Assembly: GCA_013348725.1 (NCBI GenBank)
Contig: CP054689.1
Span: 2,848,501 to 2,912,500 of the forward strand
Reading direction: 5' to 3'
Length of the DNA: 64,000 bases
Source: Ectothiorhodospiraceae bacterium 2226
Lineage (GTDB): Bacteria > Pseudomonadota > Gammaproteobacteria > GCA-013348725
Below are positions 28,332 to 38,480 of the stretch, piece after piece. Made by a program: the position numbers and the translations under genes. Under the pieces are notes generated by a model. The model was not told the origin of the DNA, did not search any database, and saw nothing but the letters and a program-made list of their open reading frames with translations. Each line of letters opens with the position of its first letter. Within the stretch, counting starts at the first letter, position 1.

Positions 28332-29795
28332 ATGATTCGCAAGCTCAGGGTCGCGCGCGTGTCATTCTTTCGCTCCGGTTCCATACTGCGACTGGTCTTG
28401 CTCGGCTATGCGGCGGTGGCGGTGCCGTTGATGCTGGGCCTGATTGTCGCGGCCGCCTATGTCGACCAGTTGGCCCGCCATAGCCAAGTCAGCGTCTTTC
28501 ACTCGGCCAACGCCACCCAGGCCAGTCGTATGCTGGTCGAACATGTGACCGCGCTGGAGCGCACCGCGCGCCAACTCCACGTGCTGGGCGATCAGGGGTT
28601 GCTCGAGGTGTACGAGTCCAGGCGCGCGCAACTACACCAGACGATCGATGATCTGCAGGGGCTGAGGCCCGCCCATCGGGAGGCCATCGAAGGACTGCGC
28701 ACGCGCGAGGCCGAGGCCTACCGTCAACTCAGTTCGGGCGACGCGGCCCAGGTGCGCGCGGCGGTGGAAGCATTTGGCCAATTGAACGGCGCGGCACGCG
28801 CCGTGCTGGCGGAGAGCAGTCAGTTGATCGCCGACAGCGTCGCCGAGATGCAGCGTCTGGCCGACCGCACGCAGTCCCTGTTGTACTGGCAGATATGGGG
28901 ACTCATTCCCGCCGCGCTGCTGCTGGGTGCGTTCTTCGCGACCTTGATCGTGCGGCCGCTCAAGCGCTTGAGCGGCGCTATACGGCGGCTGGGCGACGGC
29001 GATTTTTCCGGCCCGATCGCGGTACAAGGGCCGGATGATTTGCGGGCCCTTGGGCGACACCTCGAGTGGATGCGCCAGCGGGTCGTTGCGCTGGAGAATC
29101 AAAAGGTGAACTTTCTGCGCCATATGTCGCATGAGCTGAAGACGCCGCTGACCACCATCCGCGAGAGCAGCCAACTGCTGAACGAAGGGGTGGCCGGCAC
29201 CTTGAACGATGAGCAGGGCGAGATCGTGCTCGTGTTGCAAGAGAGCAGTATTCGTCTGCAGCGCCTGATCGAGGACCTGCTCGATTTCAGCACCTTGGAG
29301 CTCGACGGCCCGCGATTGCAATCCGAGCGCGTGCGCTTGGACCGGCTGGTAGAGGAAGTCTGTGCCACCCACCGCCTCGCCTCTCGCACCCACGGCCTCG
29401 ACATCCGCTGCGCCCTGGTGGAGGTGTGCGCCCAGGCCGACCGCGACAAGCTGCGCTGCGTGTTGGATAACTTGTTGTCCAATGCAGTGAAGTACTCGCC
29501 AACGGGCGGGCGCATCGATGTCAGCTTGCAACTCGCGGATCGCGGCGCCGTGATCGACGTCCGTGATCAAGGACCGGGCATCCCTCCCGAGGAGCGCCGC
29601 GGGGTCTTCGAAGCATTCTTCCAGGGTAGCGCGCGCTCCAACGGCCCTATCAAGGGCACCGGGCTCGGCCTTTCCATCGCGCGCGAGTGCGTGCAATTGC
29701 ACAACGGTACCCTCGAGGTGCTCGATGCCGACCAGGGCGCACATTTTCGCGTCACCTTGCCGAACGCATGGCGGGATTGCAGTGATGCAGCGTAA
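28332..29795 (+). CDS. glrK: Sensor histidine kinase GlrK (QseE)
   Basis: A 487-residue inner-membrane kinase. Helix 1 (about 19-45) and helix 2 (about 185-205) frame a ~140-residue helical periplasmic sensor with HSANATQASRMLVEHV. A HAMP segment (IVRPLKRLSGAIRRLGDGDFSG) leads to the HisKA box with phospho-acceptor H267 in MSHELKTPLTTIRES. The ATPase domain shows DNLLSNAVKYSP (N box), DQGPGIP (G1) and GTGLGLSIAREC (G2). Domain order, GlrG-like lipoprotein gene next and sigma54 regulator after it identify GlrK. Its stop overlaps the lipoprotein gene by 11 nt. In Enterobacteria it controls glmY through GlrR; what it senses is debated. Confidence 0.9.
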   Translation: MIRKLRVARVSFFRSGSILRLVLLGYAAVAVPLMLGLIVAAAYVDQLARHSQVSVFHSANATQASRMLVEHVTALERTARQLHVLGDQGLLEVYESRRAQLHQTIDDLQGLRPAHREAIEGLRTREAEAYRQLSSGDAAQVRAAVEAFGQLNGAARAVLAESSQLIADSVAEMQRLADRTQSLLYWQIWGLIPAALLLGAFFATLIVRPLKRLSGAIRRLGDGDFSGPIAVQGPDDLRALGRHLEWMRQRVVALENQKVNFLRHMSHELKTPLTTIRESSQLLNEGVAGTLNDEQGEIVLVLQESSIRLQRLIEDLLDFSTLELDGPRLQSERVRLDRLVEEVCATHRLASRTHGLDIRCALVEVCAQADRDKLRCVLDNLLSNAVKYSPTGGRIDVSLQLADRGAVIDVRDQGPGIPPEERRGVFEAFFQGSARSNGPIKGTGLGLSIARECVQLHNGTLEVLDADQGAHFRVTLPNAWRDCSDAA

Positions 29796-30482
29796 GGCGC
29801 TGCGCGTACTCGGCGCAGCGGCGCTGATGGCGGCGATGGGGCTCAGTGGCTGCGCCCTGCTGACCTCGCAGGCGGATTCCGAACAGGCGCGGGCCGCGGA
29901 GGAGGGGACAGTCCCCCCGATGACCCGCCGCCAACTGTGGGAAGAGATGCTGAGCTACAGCGAGTCGCTGTCCGCCTTGCCGCCGGAGGCCCGCAATACC
30001 GCGCATGTGCAGACGCATTTGCAGGCCACGCTGGACGGCGCGGCGGCCGATTACGCCGCACGGCCGGAGCCGATCTACCTGCTGCGCTATGGGTTGCTGG
30101 TGCTGGCGGCGCGGGCCGACGAGGACGAGCTCGAACGCGTGCGCCGGGAGATCGGGGCGTATATCGCGCAACTCGGTCTGGCGGGCGAGCACAGCGAGTG
30201 GCTGGTCACGGCGCGCCTGCTGCACTACATCTTGGGTGAACACGCGGCCGCCCGGGTGGCGCAACGCGAGCTTCGCGAGGTCCACCGCGACCTGACGGAT
30301 CGGATCGCGACGATGGAACAGGACCATGCGGCGGAACGCGCCGCGCTCAAGCGCGAGAATGACGCCTTGCGTGAACGCATGGCCGCGCAGGAGGCTGAAT
30401 TCAACGACAAGCTGGAACAGCTGCGCAGCATTGAACGCCAGCTGCACGAACGGACCGGAGCCGAAGGGCTCAGGGGGTTACC

Positions 30483-30486
<4 letters not shown>
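29785..30486 (+). CDS. glrG: GlrG/QseG-like outer-membrane lipoprotein
   Basis: A 233-residue lipoprotein between kinase and regulator. The signal ends LSGCALL with the lipobox cysteine near residue 23. The body is helical (RRQLWEEMLSYSESLSALP, ARLLHYILGEHAAARVAQ) and ends in a long coiled coil (about 170-225: MEQDHAAERAALKRENDALRE). In enterics QseG is the lipoprotein of the qseEGF operon and is reported to interact with the QseE kinase. Sequence conservation with QseG is low and the call rests mainly on order and architecture. The ATG is at 29785, inside the end of glrK; the long upstream frame is a shadow. The stop overlaps glrR (ATGA). Confidence 0.75.
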
Positions 30487-31862
<1,376 letters not shown>

Positions 31863-31980
31863 GGTACCCAGTACCACGCGCTGTGAAGTCAGCCTGACGC
31901 GAAGCATGGCGTAGGCGCGCCCCGCGGGGTGCCGGTCGCGGCGCGTCAAGAACCGGCAGCCAGCTCCGTTGCGAACCTCG

Positions 31981-32514
31981 TCAGCCGTTCCACGGCGGCG
32001 CGGCCGCCAGAATGCGTGCATGTACGGGGCAGTCGAGGCGATGCGCGCCGGGCAGGTAGCCGATGCTCGTCAGGAATTCGTTGACGATTTCGCCCCCGGT
32101 GAATTTGAAGGTGTGCTTGAACAGCCGCGTCCAGGCGTCGCGGTCTCGCGGGTGGTGATGGCGTAGCCAGGCATCGAACGAGCCGTGTACCTCGCGCAAG
32201 GCCACCAGCCGCCGCGCATTCTCGATGGCGGCATCGACCTTCAGGCGATTGCGCACGATGCCGGGATCGTTCAGTAGCCGCGCCCGTTCCGCCGCGCCGT
32301 ACGCCGCCACCATGTCGATGTCGAAGCCGTCGTAGGCGCGCTGAAAATCGGCCCGCTTCTTCAAGATCGTCAGCCACGACAGGCCGGCCTGGTTGATCTC
32401 GAGCACCAGGCGCTCGAACAGGGCGGCATCCTCGCGCACGGGGAAGCCGTACTCGTGGTCGTGGTAGGGGCCATGCCATGGGTGGCCAGGTGCGTGGTCG
32501 CAGTAGGAACTCAT
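31981..32514 (-). CDS. tag: DNA-3-methyladenine glycosylase I
   Basis: A 177-residue Tag-family base-excision glycosylase that removes 3-methyladenine. YHDHEYGFPVREDAALFERL matches the family's YHDxEWGxP start, QAGLSWLTILKKRADF carries the base-pocket residues, and FKHTFKFTGGEIVNEFL is the conserved helix. The zinc site is present: C5 and the His of YHDHEYG at the N-terminus, His and Cys in GAHRLDCPVH at the end. Start ATG 32514 is preferred; the frame extends 40 codons upstream without homology. It stands alone and divergent from the pirin gene. Confidence 0.9.
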   Translation of the reverse strand: MSSYCDHAPGHPWHGPYHDHEYGFPVREDAALFERLVLEINQAGLSWLTILKKRADFQRAYDGFDIDMVAAYGAAERARLLNDPGIVRNRLKVDAAIENARRLVALREVHGSFDAWLRHHHPRDRDAWTRLFKHTFKFTGGEIVNEFLTSIGYLPGAHRLDCPVHARILAAAPPWNG

Positions 32515-32684
32515 GATTAGTCCGCGTGTGAACAATCGAGCTGGGTTAGCCTCTAAGATGCATGATGGGGCCGGTGGTCGGCCCGCGGCCAGGGCGCGCC
32601 ACGGGTGGTTCATGGACCGAGCCCACCTTATCATGCGTAGGAATGGAGGGTGGGCGCTGCCGCGCCCCGGTAAGGAGATCCGCG

Positions 32685-33521
32685 ATGCGTGAACGAAAGG
32701 TGCAACGACTGCTGCGCGGGCGCGCGGCCTCCGACGGTGACGGCGTGCGTCTGAGCCGGGTGTTCGGGCCGGGCCAGGGGCTGGACCCGTTCCTGCTGTT
32801 GGATGAGTTCGGTTCCGACGAGGCGGCCGATTACATCGGCGGCTTTCCCGCCCATCCGCACCGGGGCTTCGAGACGGTCACTTACATGCTGGAAGGCGAG
32901 ATGTTGCACGAGGACCACCTCGGCAACCGCGGACGCTTGACCAGTGGCAGCGTGCAGTGGATGACCGCCGGGCGCGGCATCATCCACTCCGAGATGCCAC
33001 AGCAGGAGGAAGGGCGCATGCGCGGCTTCCAGCTCTGGCTGAACCTGCCGGCGCGCGAGAAGATGAAACCGGCCGGCTATCGCGACATCCCGCCCCAGGA
33101 GATCCCCGAGGTCGAACTGCCCGGCGCCCGCATCAAGCTGATCGCGGGCACGCTTGCGCACGAGGGGCACACGTACGCCGGCGCCGTTACCGGTATCACC
33201 ACGCAACCGCTGTACCTGGATGTGCACCTTGCGGCCGGCGCGCAACTCGCGGTACCGGTATCGGCGGGCCATACCGCCATGGTCTACGTCTATGAGGGCG
33301 AGGTGCAGGTGGCCGGTGAGCGCGTCGGCAGCGGTCACCTCGCGGCGCTGGAGGACGGCGAACAGGTGACGCTCGCCAGCACCGCGCCGGCCCGCGCCTT
33401 GGTGTTGGCCGCCAAGCCGCTACGCGAGCCGGTCGCGCATTACGGGCCGTTCGTGATGAACACCTCCCAAGAGGTCGAACAGGCCATGCGTGATTACCGC
33501 GATGGGCGTTTGACTGGCTGA
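32685..33521 (+). CDS. Pirin family protein
   Basis: A 278-residue bicupin. The N-terminal cupin has the pirin signature FPAHPHRGFETVTYMLEGEM with metal-binding His residues, then HEDHLGNRGRLTSGSVQWMTAGRGIIHSEMP. The C-terminal cupin follows. Pirins bind a single iron; some act as quercetin 2,3-dioxygenases, others as redox regulators, and the real substrate here is unknown. Start ATG 32685 has AAGGAG at 8 nt; the 41 codons upstream are shadow sequence. It sits between tag and the aminotransferase gene. Confidence 0.9.
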   Translation: MRERKVQRLLRGRAASDGDGVRLSRVFGPGQGLDPFLLLDEFGSDEAADYIGGFPAHPHRGFETVTYMLEGEMLHEDHLGNRGRLTSGSVQWMTAGRGIIHSEMPQQEEGRMRGFQLWLNLPAREKMKPAGYRDIPPQEIPEVELPGARIKLIAGTLAHEGHTYAGAVTGITTQPLYLDVHLAAGAQLAVPVSAGHTAMVYVYEGEVQVAGERVGSGHLAALEDGEQVTLASTAPARALVLAAKPLREPVAHYGPFVMNTSQEVEQAMRDYRDGRLTG

Positions 33522-33639
33522 ACCGGTTCCGCAAGTAAACGCGGCGACGCCAGGACCGGGGAGTTGAGCTCTGGAAGATCGCGCAGGCGCCGGTTTACCC
33601 GCGAGCCAGTCGCGCCGGACGCCTGTTTATGGCACTTTA

Positions 33640-33655
33640 CATAATATACATTATG
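33640..33655. promoter_or_regulatory. AT-rich palindrome upstream of the class V aminotransferase gene
   Basis: CATAAT-N4-ATTATG in the AT-richest patch of the neighbourhood (33630-33660), about 78 bp before the ATG. It could be an operator overlapping a promoter. The palindrome is seen; the function is a guess. Confidence 0.35.
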
Positions 33656-33732
33656 CGCAATTGCGGATGCTGCCGACCGGCGCGGCGCATGTGCTAGGCT
33701 TGCCCCGCCTAGGACGCTCCGGATGACCCTCT

Positions 33733-34881
33733 ATGCACCTTGCGGAACAAATCGCCGGCGAGTTTCCGTTGCGCGACGACCTCGTCTACCTGAACCACGC
33801 GGCCGTCGCTCCCTGGCCACGGCGCACGGCTGACGCCGTCGCGCGTTTCGCCAACGAGAACGCCACCCAGGGCGCCTACGACTATCCGACCTGGCTGGAA
33901 CACGAGGCGCGGCTGCGGCGTCAGTTGCAGCATCTGCTGAACGCGCCGTCGGTGGACGATATCGCGCTCGTCAAAAATACCTCCGAGGCCCTGTCCATGG
34001 TCGCGCATGGACTACCGTGGGCCCCCGGTGACGTGGTCGTCTCGGCCGCCGAAGAGTTTCCCTCCAATCGCATCGTGTGGGAGTCGCTGGCGCCGCATGG
34101 CGTGACGCTGCGTACGGTCGATCTGCAGGCGGCCGCGGATCCCGAAGCCGCGTTGATCGCCGCGCTCGACGGTCCGGTCCGGTTGCTGGCCATCAGTTCG
34201 GTCCAGTACGGCACCGGCCTGCGTCTGGACCTCGAGCGGCTCGGCCGCGCCTGCCGCGAGCGCGGCGTGCTGTTCTGCGTGGACGCAATCCAAAGCCTCG
34301 GCGCATTGCCCATGGACGTGCAGGCCGTGCAGGCGGATTTCGCCATGGCCGACGCCCACAAGTGGCTGCTCGGTCCCGAAGGCATTGCCGTGTTCTACGT
34401 CGCTGCCGCCCAGCGGGAGCGCCTGGCGCTACACGAGTACGGCTGGCACATGCGCGAGGACTACCTCGATTTCGATGCGCTGAACTGGCGGCCTGCTCGC
34501 TCGGCGCGGCGTTTCGAATGCGGCAGTCCGAACATGCTGGGCATCCACGCCTTTAGTGCCAGCCTGAGTCTGCTGAGCGAGATCGGGCTCGATACGGTAT
34601 CTGAGAACGTGTTGAGGAATGCGTCGTATCTCCTTGAAGCCATAGCTGCTATACAGGGCTTCGAACTGATCACGCGCGCGGAACGAGGACGCCACGCGGG
34701 CATCGTGACCTTCCGTCACGTCCATGTGCCGGCGGCCTCGCTGCACCGCGCGTTGAGCACGGCCGGCGTGGTATGCGCCCTGCGTGGCGGCGGCGTGCGT
34801 TTTTCGCCGCACTTCTATACCCGCACGCAGCAGCTCGAGCGCGCCGTCGCAGCCCTCGAACAGGCTGCCGCGAACCCTTGA
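33733..34881 (+). CDS. Class V PLP-dependent aminotransferase
   Basis: A 382-residue fold-type I PLP enzyme of the class V group (cysteine desulfurase/isopenicillin-N epimerase/kynureninase-like). YLNHAAVAPWPRR is the N-terminal substrate loop, NTSEALSMVAHG binds the phosphate, FCVDAIQSLGALP includes the ring-contacting Asp184 and Gln187, and K210 in MADAHKWLLGPEG is the Schiff-base lysine. The C-terminal substrate loop reads LRGGGVRFSPHFYT and has no cysteine where SufS/IscS have the persulfide residue, so a desulfurase role is not supported. It is followed by a gene for a cNMP-binding/rhodanese fusion, 24 bp downstream. Confidence 0.85.
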   Translation: MHLAEQIAGEFPLRDDLVYLNHAAVAPWPRRTADAVARFANENATQGAYDYPTWLEHEARLRRQLQHLLNAPSVDDIALVKNTSEALSMVAHGLPWAPGDVVVSAAEEFPSNRIVWESLAPHGVTLRTVDLQAAADPEAALIAALDGPVRLLAISSVQYGTGLRLDLERLGRACRERGVLFCVDAIQSLGALPMDVQAVQADFAMADAHKWLLGPEGIAVFYVAAAQRERLALHEYGWHMREDYLDFDALNWRPARSARRFECGSPNMLGIHAFSASLSLLSEIGLDTVSENVLRNASYLLEAIAAIQGFELITRAERGRHAGIVTFRHVHVPAASLHRALSTAGVVCALRGGGVRFSPHFYTRTQQLERAVAALEQAAANP

Positions 34882-34905
34882 AGCTCGCCTACGATTCGGA
34901 CCGCA

Positions 34906-35994
34906 ATGACGACCAAACCCCAGCGTATCAGCCAGGCACTCGCGCGTAGCCTTTACCCGCTCTCCGAATTGACCGCCGAGAACCTGTCCGAGGTGATGGA
35001 CAAGGCGGTGCTGCAGGAAGTGCAGGCAGGTCGCATCCTGTTCAAGCGTGGCGAGGGTGACAATAAATCCCTCTACGTGCTGAGCGGCGAAGTGGTGTTG
35101 GCCGCCGAAGGCGTTGCGCCGGTGCTGGTCGCCGCCGGGAGTCGGGCCGCGCGTCAGCCCCTGGATCCCCACCAGCCGCATCGGGCCACGGCCACCGCGC
35201 GGACCAAGCTCACCGTGATGGCGGTCGACAACGATCTGCTCGACGTGCTCTTGAACTGGGAACAGGACGCCGGTTACGTGGTTACCGAACTCGATGCCGA
35301 CGACCTTGGCGGCGAGGATGGCGACTGGATGACCCAGATCCTTGGCGCGCGCATCTTCCAGCGCATCCCGTCGGCGAATCTCCATGCCCTGTTCACGCTC
35401 ATGGAGCCGGTGCCGGTCAGGGCCGGCGACAGGGTTGTACAGCAGGGTGACGAGGGCGATTACTACTACTTCATCCACCGCGGCCGCGCGCGGGTGACAC
35501 GCCGCGGCGCCGACGGGCAAGAATCGGTGCTGGCGGAGCTCAACGCGGGGCAAGCCTTTGGCGAGGAGGCGCTGATCGCCGACCAGAAACGCAACGCCAG
35601 TGTGGTGATGGCGGAGGATGGCCAATTGATGCGCCTCTCCAAGGCCGCGTTCGAGCAACTGCTGAAGGCGCCGGTTCTTAGCGCGGTCGACTTCGCGCGC
35701 GCCGCGGCGCTGGTGCGAGACGGCGCCCGGTTGCTCGACGTGCGACCCGCGGCGGAACATGCTAGAGCCCATTTGCGCGGCAGCCTCAACATCCCGCTCG
35801 CGCAGCTGCGTGCTGAGGCCGCTAAGCTAGACCCACAACGCCCCTACGTGGTGTATTGCGATACGGGGGCGCGCAGTGCCTCGGCCGCCTATCTTCTGAG
35901 CGCCCAGGGGCTGGATGTCTACTTACTGGACGGGGGCCTGCGCCGGCTGGCCCAGATGAAAAAGGCGGCGCAGACGAGCAGGAGCGCTACGTGA
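34906..35994 (+). CDS. Fusion of two cNMP-binding domains and a rhodanese domain
   Basis: A 362-residue soluble protein. Residues ~15-125 form a degenerate cyclic-nucleotide-binding beta-barrel (VLQEVQAGRILFKRGEGDN). Residues ~145-255 form a second with a better phosphate cassette, AFGEEALIADQKRNASV. Residues ~262-350 form a rhodanese domain with LLDVRPAAEHARAHLRGSLN and active-site loop CDTGARSAS (C318). A sulfurtransferase controlled by cyclic nucleotide binding is the natural reading, but ligand and acceptor are unknown. It starts 24 bp after the aminotransferase gene, and its stop overlaps the next small gene (GTGA), implying one operon. Confidence 0.88.
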   Translation: MTTKPQRISQALARSLYPLSELTAENLSEVMDKAVLQEVQAGRILFKRGEGDNKSLYVLSGEVVLAAEGVAPVLVAAGSRAARQPLDPHQPHRATATARTKLTVMAVDNDLLDVLLNWEQDAGYVVTELDADDLGGEDGDWMTQILGARIFQRIPSANLHALFTLMEPVPVRAGDRVVQQGDEGDYYYFIHRGRARVTRRGADGQESVLAELNAGQAFGEEALIADQKRNASVVMAEDGQLMRLSKAAFEQLLKAPVLSAVDFARAAALVRDGARLLDVRPAAEHARAHLRGSLNIPLAQLRAEAAKLDPQRPYVVYCDTGARSASAAYLLSAQGLDVYLLDGGLRRLAQMKKAAQTSRSAT

Positions 35995-36323
35995 CGATCA
36001 AGGAATTGATAACGCAGTGGAGCGGCGACCAAGCCGCCCGCATGACCGAACAGGAATACCGCGTGCGTCTGCCCTTCGGCGACGCCGCACGCATCGAGGC
36101 GCTGGCGGAGATGTACCCACACAAGGGGGTGGAAGGCATCATCACCGATCTGCTGGGCGCGGCGCTGGATGAACTGGAGGCCGCGCTGCCCTACCGCGCC
36201 GGCGAGCGGCAGGTGGCCGAGGACGAGTTCGGCGATCCGATCTACGAGGACGCCGGACCGACGCCCCGCTTCCACCGCTTGGTGCAGGCGCATGCGCGCC
36301 GCTTGCAGGGAAACGAACAGTAG
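35991..36323 (+). CDS. Conserved small protein of unknown function
   Basis: A 110-residue acidic protein, MTIKELITQWSGDQ..., starting at GTG 35991 that overlaps the previous stop and follows AGGAG. The core is YRVRLPFGDAARIEALAEMY, a helix GIITDLLGAALDELEAALPY, and a tail DEFGDPIYEDAGPTPRF. I recall similar ~110-residue proteins in other gammaproteobacteria with this GDP.YED.GPTPRF ending but no proven function. It has no membrane segment or signal. It ends 20 bp before the convergent tatD gene. Confidence 0.75.
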   Translation: MTIKELITQWSGDQAARMTEQEYRVRLPFGDAARIEALAEMYPHKGVEGIITDLLGAALDELEAALPYRAGERQVAEDEFGDPIYEDAGPTPRFHRLVQAHARRLQGNEQ

Positions 36324-36342
36324 CTCTAGCGTGGCGGCGGCC

Positions 36343-37131
36343 TCAGGCCGTCCTTGCACCCTTGAACAAGCGGAAGAAGTTCTCGGTGGTCGCCTCCGCG
36401 ACGGCCTCGGCTGAGACGCCGCGCAGTTCGGCGATCTTCTGTGCGACATGCCCCACGTAGGCCGGCTCGTTGCTCTTGCCGCGGAATGGCACCGGCGCGA
36501 GATACGGTGAATCCGTTTCGATCAGCATGCGCTCGAGCGGCATGCGCGCGGCGACTTCCTGCAGCGTTTTCGCACTGCGGAAGGTAACGATGCCCGAGAA
36601 CGAGATGTAGAACCCGAGCTCCATGGCGCGCGCGGCGGTCTCCCAATCCTCCACGAAGCAATGCATGACGCCCGCCGGCGCGTCGGCCCCCTCCTCCTTC
36701 ATCAGGCGCAGGGTGTCGTCGGTGGCGTCGCGCATGTGGATGATGAGCGGCTTATCGAGCGTGCGGGCGGCCGCGATGTGACGCCGAAAGCGCTCGCGCT
36801 GCCATTCCATGTCCTCGCCGGGCTCGCAGCGGAAATAATCGAGGCCCGTCTCGCCGATCGCCACCACGCGCGGGTCGCGGCCGAGTTCCACCAGACGCGC
36901 GACGCTCGGCTCCTCGCCGTCCCGCTCGGTCGGGTGCACGCCCACCGAGACGGACACGTCCGCATTGGCCGCGGCCAGCGCGTGGACGTCGCCGTAGTGC
37001 TCGAGGTCGATGCAGACGCACAACATGTGGCCGACACCGGCCGCGCGGGCGCTGTCCAAGGCTTGGTCGAGGCGTCCGTCGTGACGCGCGAGGTCCAGCC
37101 GATCCAGGTGGCAGTGGGAGTCTACGAGCAT
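36343..37131 (-). CDS. tatD: TatD-family metal-dependent DNase
   Basis: A 262-residue TIM-barrel hydrolase. Metal ligands: H7/H9 in MLVDSHCHLDRL, Glu in AIGETGLDYF, His in KPLIIHMRDATDD, His in GVMHCFVEDW, and Asp in MLIETDSPYLAPVPFRGK. Length and motifs are normal for TatD/YcfH, 3'-5' exonucleases with a presumed DNA-repair role. It is the last gene of the fab-pab-tmk-holB-pilZ operon, 9 bp after pilZ, as in many gammaproteobacteria. Confidence 0.92.
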   Translation of the reverse strand: MLVDSHCHLDRLDLARHDGRLDQALDSARAAGVGHMLCVCIDLEHYGDVHALAAANADVSVSVGVHPTERDGEEPSVARLVELGRDPRVVAIGETGLDYFRCEPGEDMEWQRERFRRHIAAARTLDKPLIIHMRDATDDTLRLMKEEGADAPAGVMHCFVEDWETAARAMELGFYISFSGIVTFRSAKTLQEVAARMPLERMLIETDSPYLAPVPFRGKSNEPAYVGHVAQKIAELRGVSAEAVAEATTENFFRLFKGARTA

Positions 37132-37140
37132 AAGGCGTGA

Positions 37141-37491
37141 TTACATGGTGTGGGTGGGCCGGTCCGACTTCAGGGCGCCGGCGAGGTAGGTCTCGATCTT
37201 GGCGCGCGCCGCCCCGCGATCCTGCTCCGCGAACTGCACGCCGATGCCGGCCGCGCGGTTGGTCTGCGCGCCGCGCGGCGTGATCCACACGACCTTGCCG
37301 GCCACCGGGATGCGTTCTTTCTCGTCCATGAGCGTCAGCAGCATGAACACCTCATCGCCCAGCCGATACTGCTTGGGGGTGGGGATGAACAGGCCGCCGT
37401 TCTTGATGAACGGCATGTAGGCGGCGTAGAGCGCGCTCTTGTCCTTGATGGCGAGGGACAAGATGCCTTGGCGTTTGTTGTCGTTACTCAT
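37141..37491 (-). CDS. pilZ: PilZ, type IV pilus assembly protein
   Basis: A 116-residue PilZ-fold protein: QGILSLAIKDKSALYAAYMP, FIKNGGLFIPTPKQYRLGDE, VFMLLTLMDEKERIPVAGKV and RAAGIGVQFAEQD. This is the PilZ proper of type IV pilus biogenesis, which lacks the RxxxR c-di-GMP motif, as here. ATG at 37491 overlaps the holB stop (ATGA). The frame extends far upstream inside holB, but that part is shadow. No pil genes lie in the window, so the pilus machinery must be elsewhere. Confidence 0.92.
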   Translation of the reverse strand: MSNDNKRQGILSLAIKDKSALYAAYMPFIKNGGLFIPTPKQYRLGDEVFMLLTLMDEKERIPVAGKVVWITPRGAQTNRAAGIGVQFAEQDRGAARAKIETYLAGALKSDRPTHTM

Positions 37492-38480
37492 CCGGCCTCG
37501 CGAACTTGGGGCGGACGCGGTAGGCGCGTCCACGCGATCAACAAATCGTCCAACAACAGCTCCGGGTTGAGGCCGCCGTGCACGCCGCGTAACGCCTGTC
37601 CGGTTCGGTCGACCAGGGCGAACAACCCGCTCCAGTCTACTCGCTGTAGCCAATCGTGCAAAACACGGCGTTCGCTCGGCCCGAATATCGCCGGCGCATC
37701 GCCGCCCGCCTTCCAGCGTATCAACTCGCCCAGCACCCGCCACAAGGCCTGAAGGTGATCGGGGGCCGTCGTTTTGTCCTGCCAGCCGGCCGCCAGCGAC
37801 ACGGGGTCGGTCTGGCCGGCGGCGAGGGCCACCAAGCCCGCCAGCGTCGCCTGCCACTGCCCGGCGTCACCCTCGTGAAAAGCGAGTGCTTTGAGGGGCG
37901 CCCCGCCGCTGGCGGCCAGCAGCGCCGCGGGCTCGCCGACGCCCTGCTCGGCAAGCCACGCGCGCGCCACCTCGGCCGGCGGGGCCGCAAAGCCTATGTG
38001 CTGGCAGCGGCTGCGCACCGTGGCCGGCAACCCGGAGGCTTGGTCGGAAACCAGCACGAGGTAGGCGCCGCGGGTCGGCTCCTCCAGTGTCTTGAGCAGG
38101 GCGTTGGCCGCCGCGGCATGCATGCGTTCGGCCGGTTGGATGACGGCCACCCGTGCCCCGCCGAGCTGGGCGGTCAGGCCCAGGGCGCGCGTCAGGGCGC
38201 GGATCTGGTCGACCGTGATGACCGACTTCTCCTCCGGCTGGATCAGCCGAAAGTCCGGATGCGTGCCGGCCGCGTAGAGCTCACAGCTGCGGCACACCCC
38301 GCATGCCTCGCCGTCCTCAGGGGAGCGGCACAGCAAGCCCGCCGCCAAGCGCAGGGCGAATCTCCCCTTGCCGAGCCCCTGGGCGCCGGTGAGCAGTAGC
38401 GCGTGGCCGAGGCGCTGCTGCGCATGGGCCTCGCGCAGCCGATCCCATGCCGGCCCATGCCACGGCAGGCGGTTGTTCAT
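37488..38480 (-). CDS. holB: DNA polymerase III subunit delta'
   Basis: A 330-residue clamp-loader subunit. Walker-A-like GAQGLGKGRFALRL, a zinc module of four cysteines between about residues 50 and 67 (CRSPEDGEACGVCRSC), and the SRC-type motif in ATVRSRCQHIGF mark delta'. The middle has ERMHAAAANALLKTLEEP. It acts in the clamp-loader complex. It overlaps tmk by 4 nt upstream and pilZ by 4 nt downstream. Confidence 0.93.
   Translation of the reverse strand: MNNRLPWHGPAWDRLREAHAQQRLGHALLLTGAQGLGKGRFALRLAAGLLCRSPEDGEACGVCRSCELYAAGTHPDFRLIQPEEKSVITVDQIRALTRALGLTAQLGGARVAVIQPAERMHAAAANALLKTLEEPTRGAYLVLVSDQASGLPATVRSRCQHIGFAAPPAEVARAWLAEQGVGEPAALLAASGGAPLKALAFHEGDAGQWQATLAGLVALAAGQTDPVSLAAGWQDKTTAPDHLQALWRVLGELIRWKAGGDAPAIFGPSERRVLHDWLQRVDWSGLFALVDRTGQALRGVHGGLNPELLLDDLLIAWTRLPRPPQVREAG

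Noticed and set aside
33733-34881. Calling the class V aminotransferase a cysteine desulfurase (SufS/CsdA)
   Set aside because: The persulfide cysteine is absent; the C-terminal loop reads GGGVRFSPHFYT.
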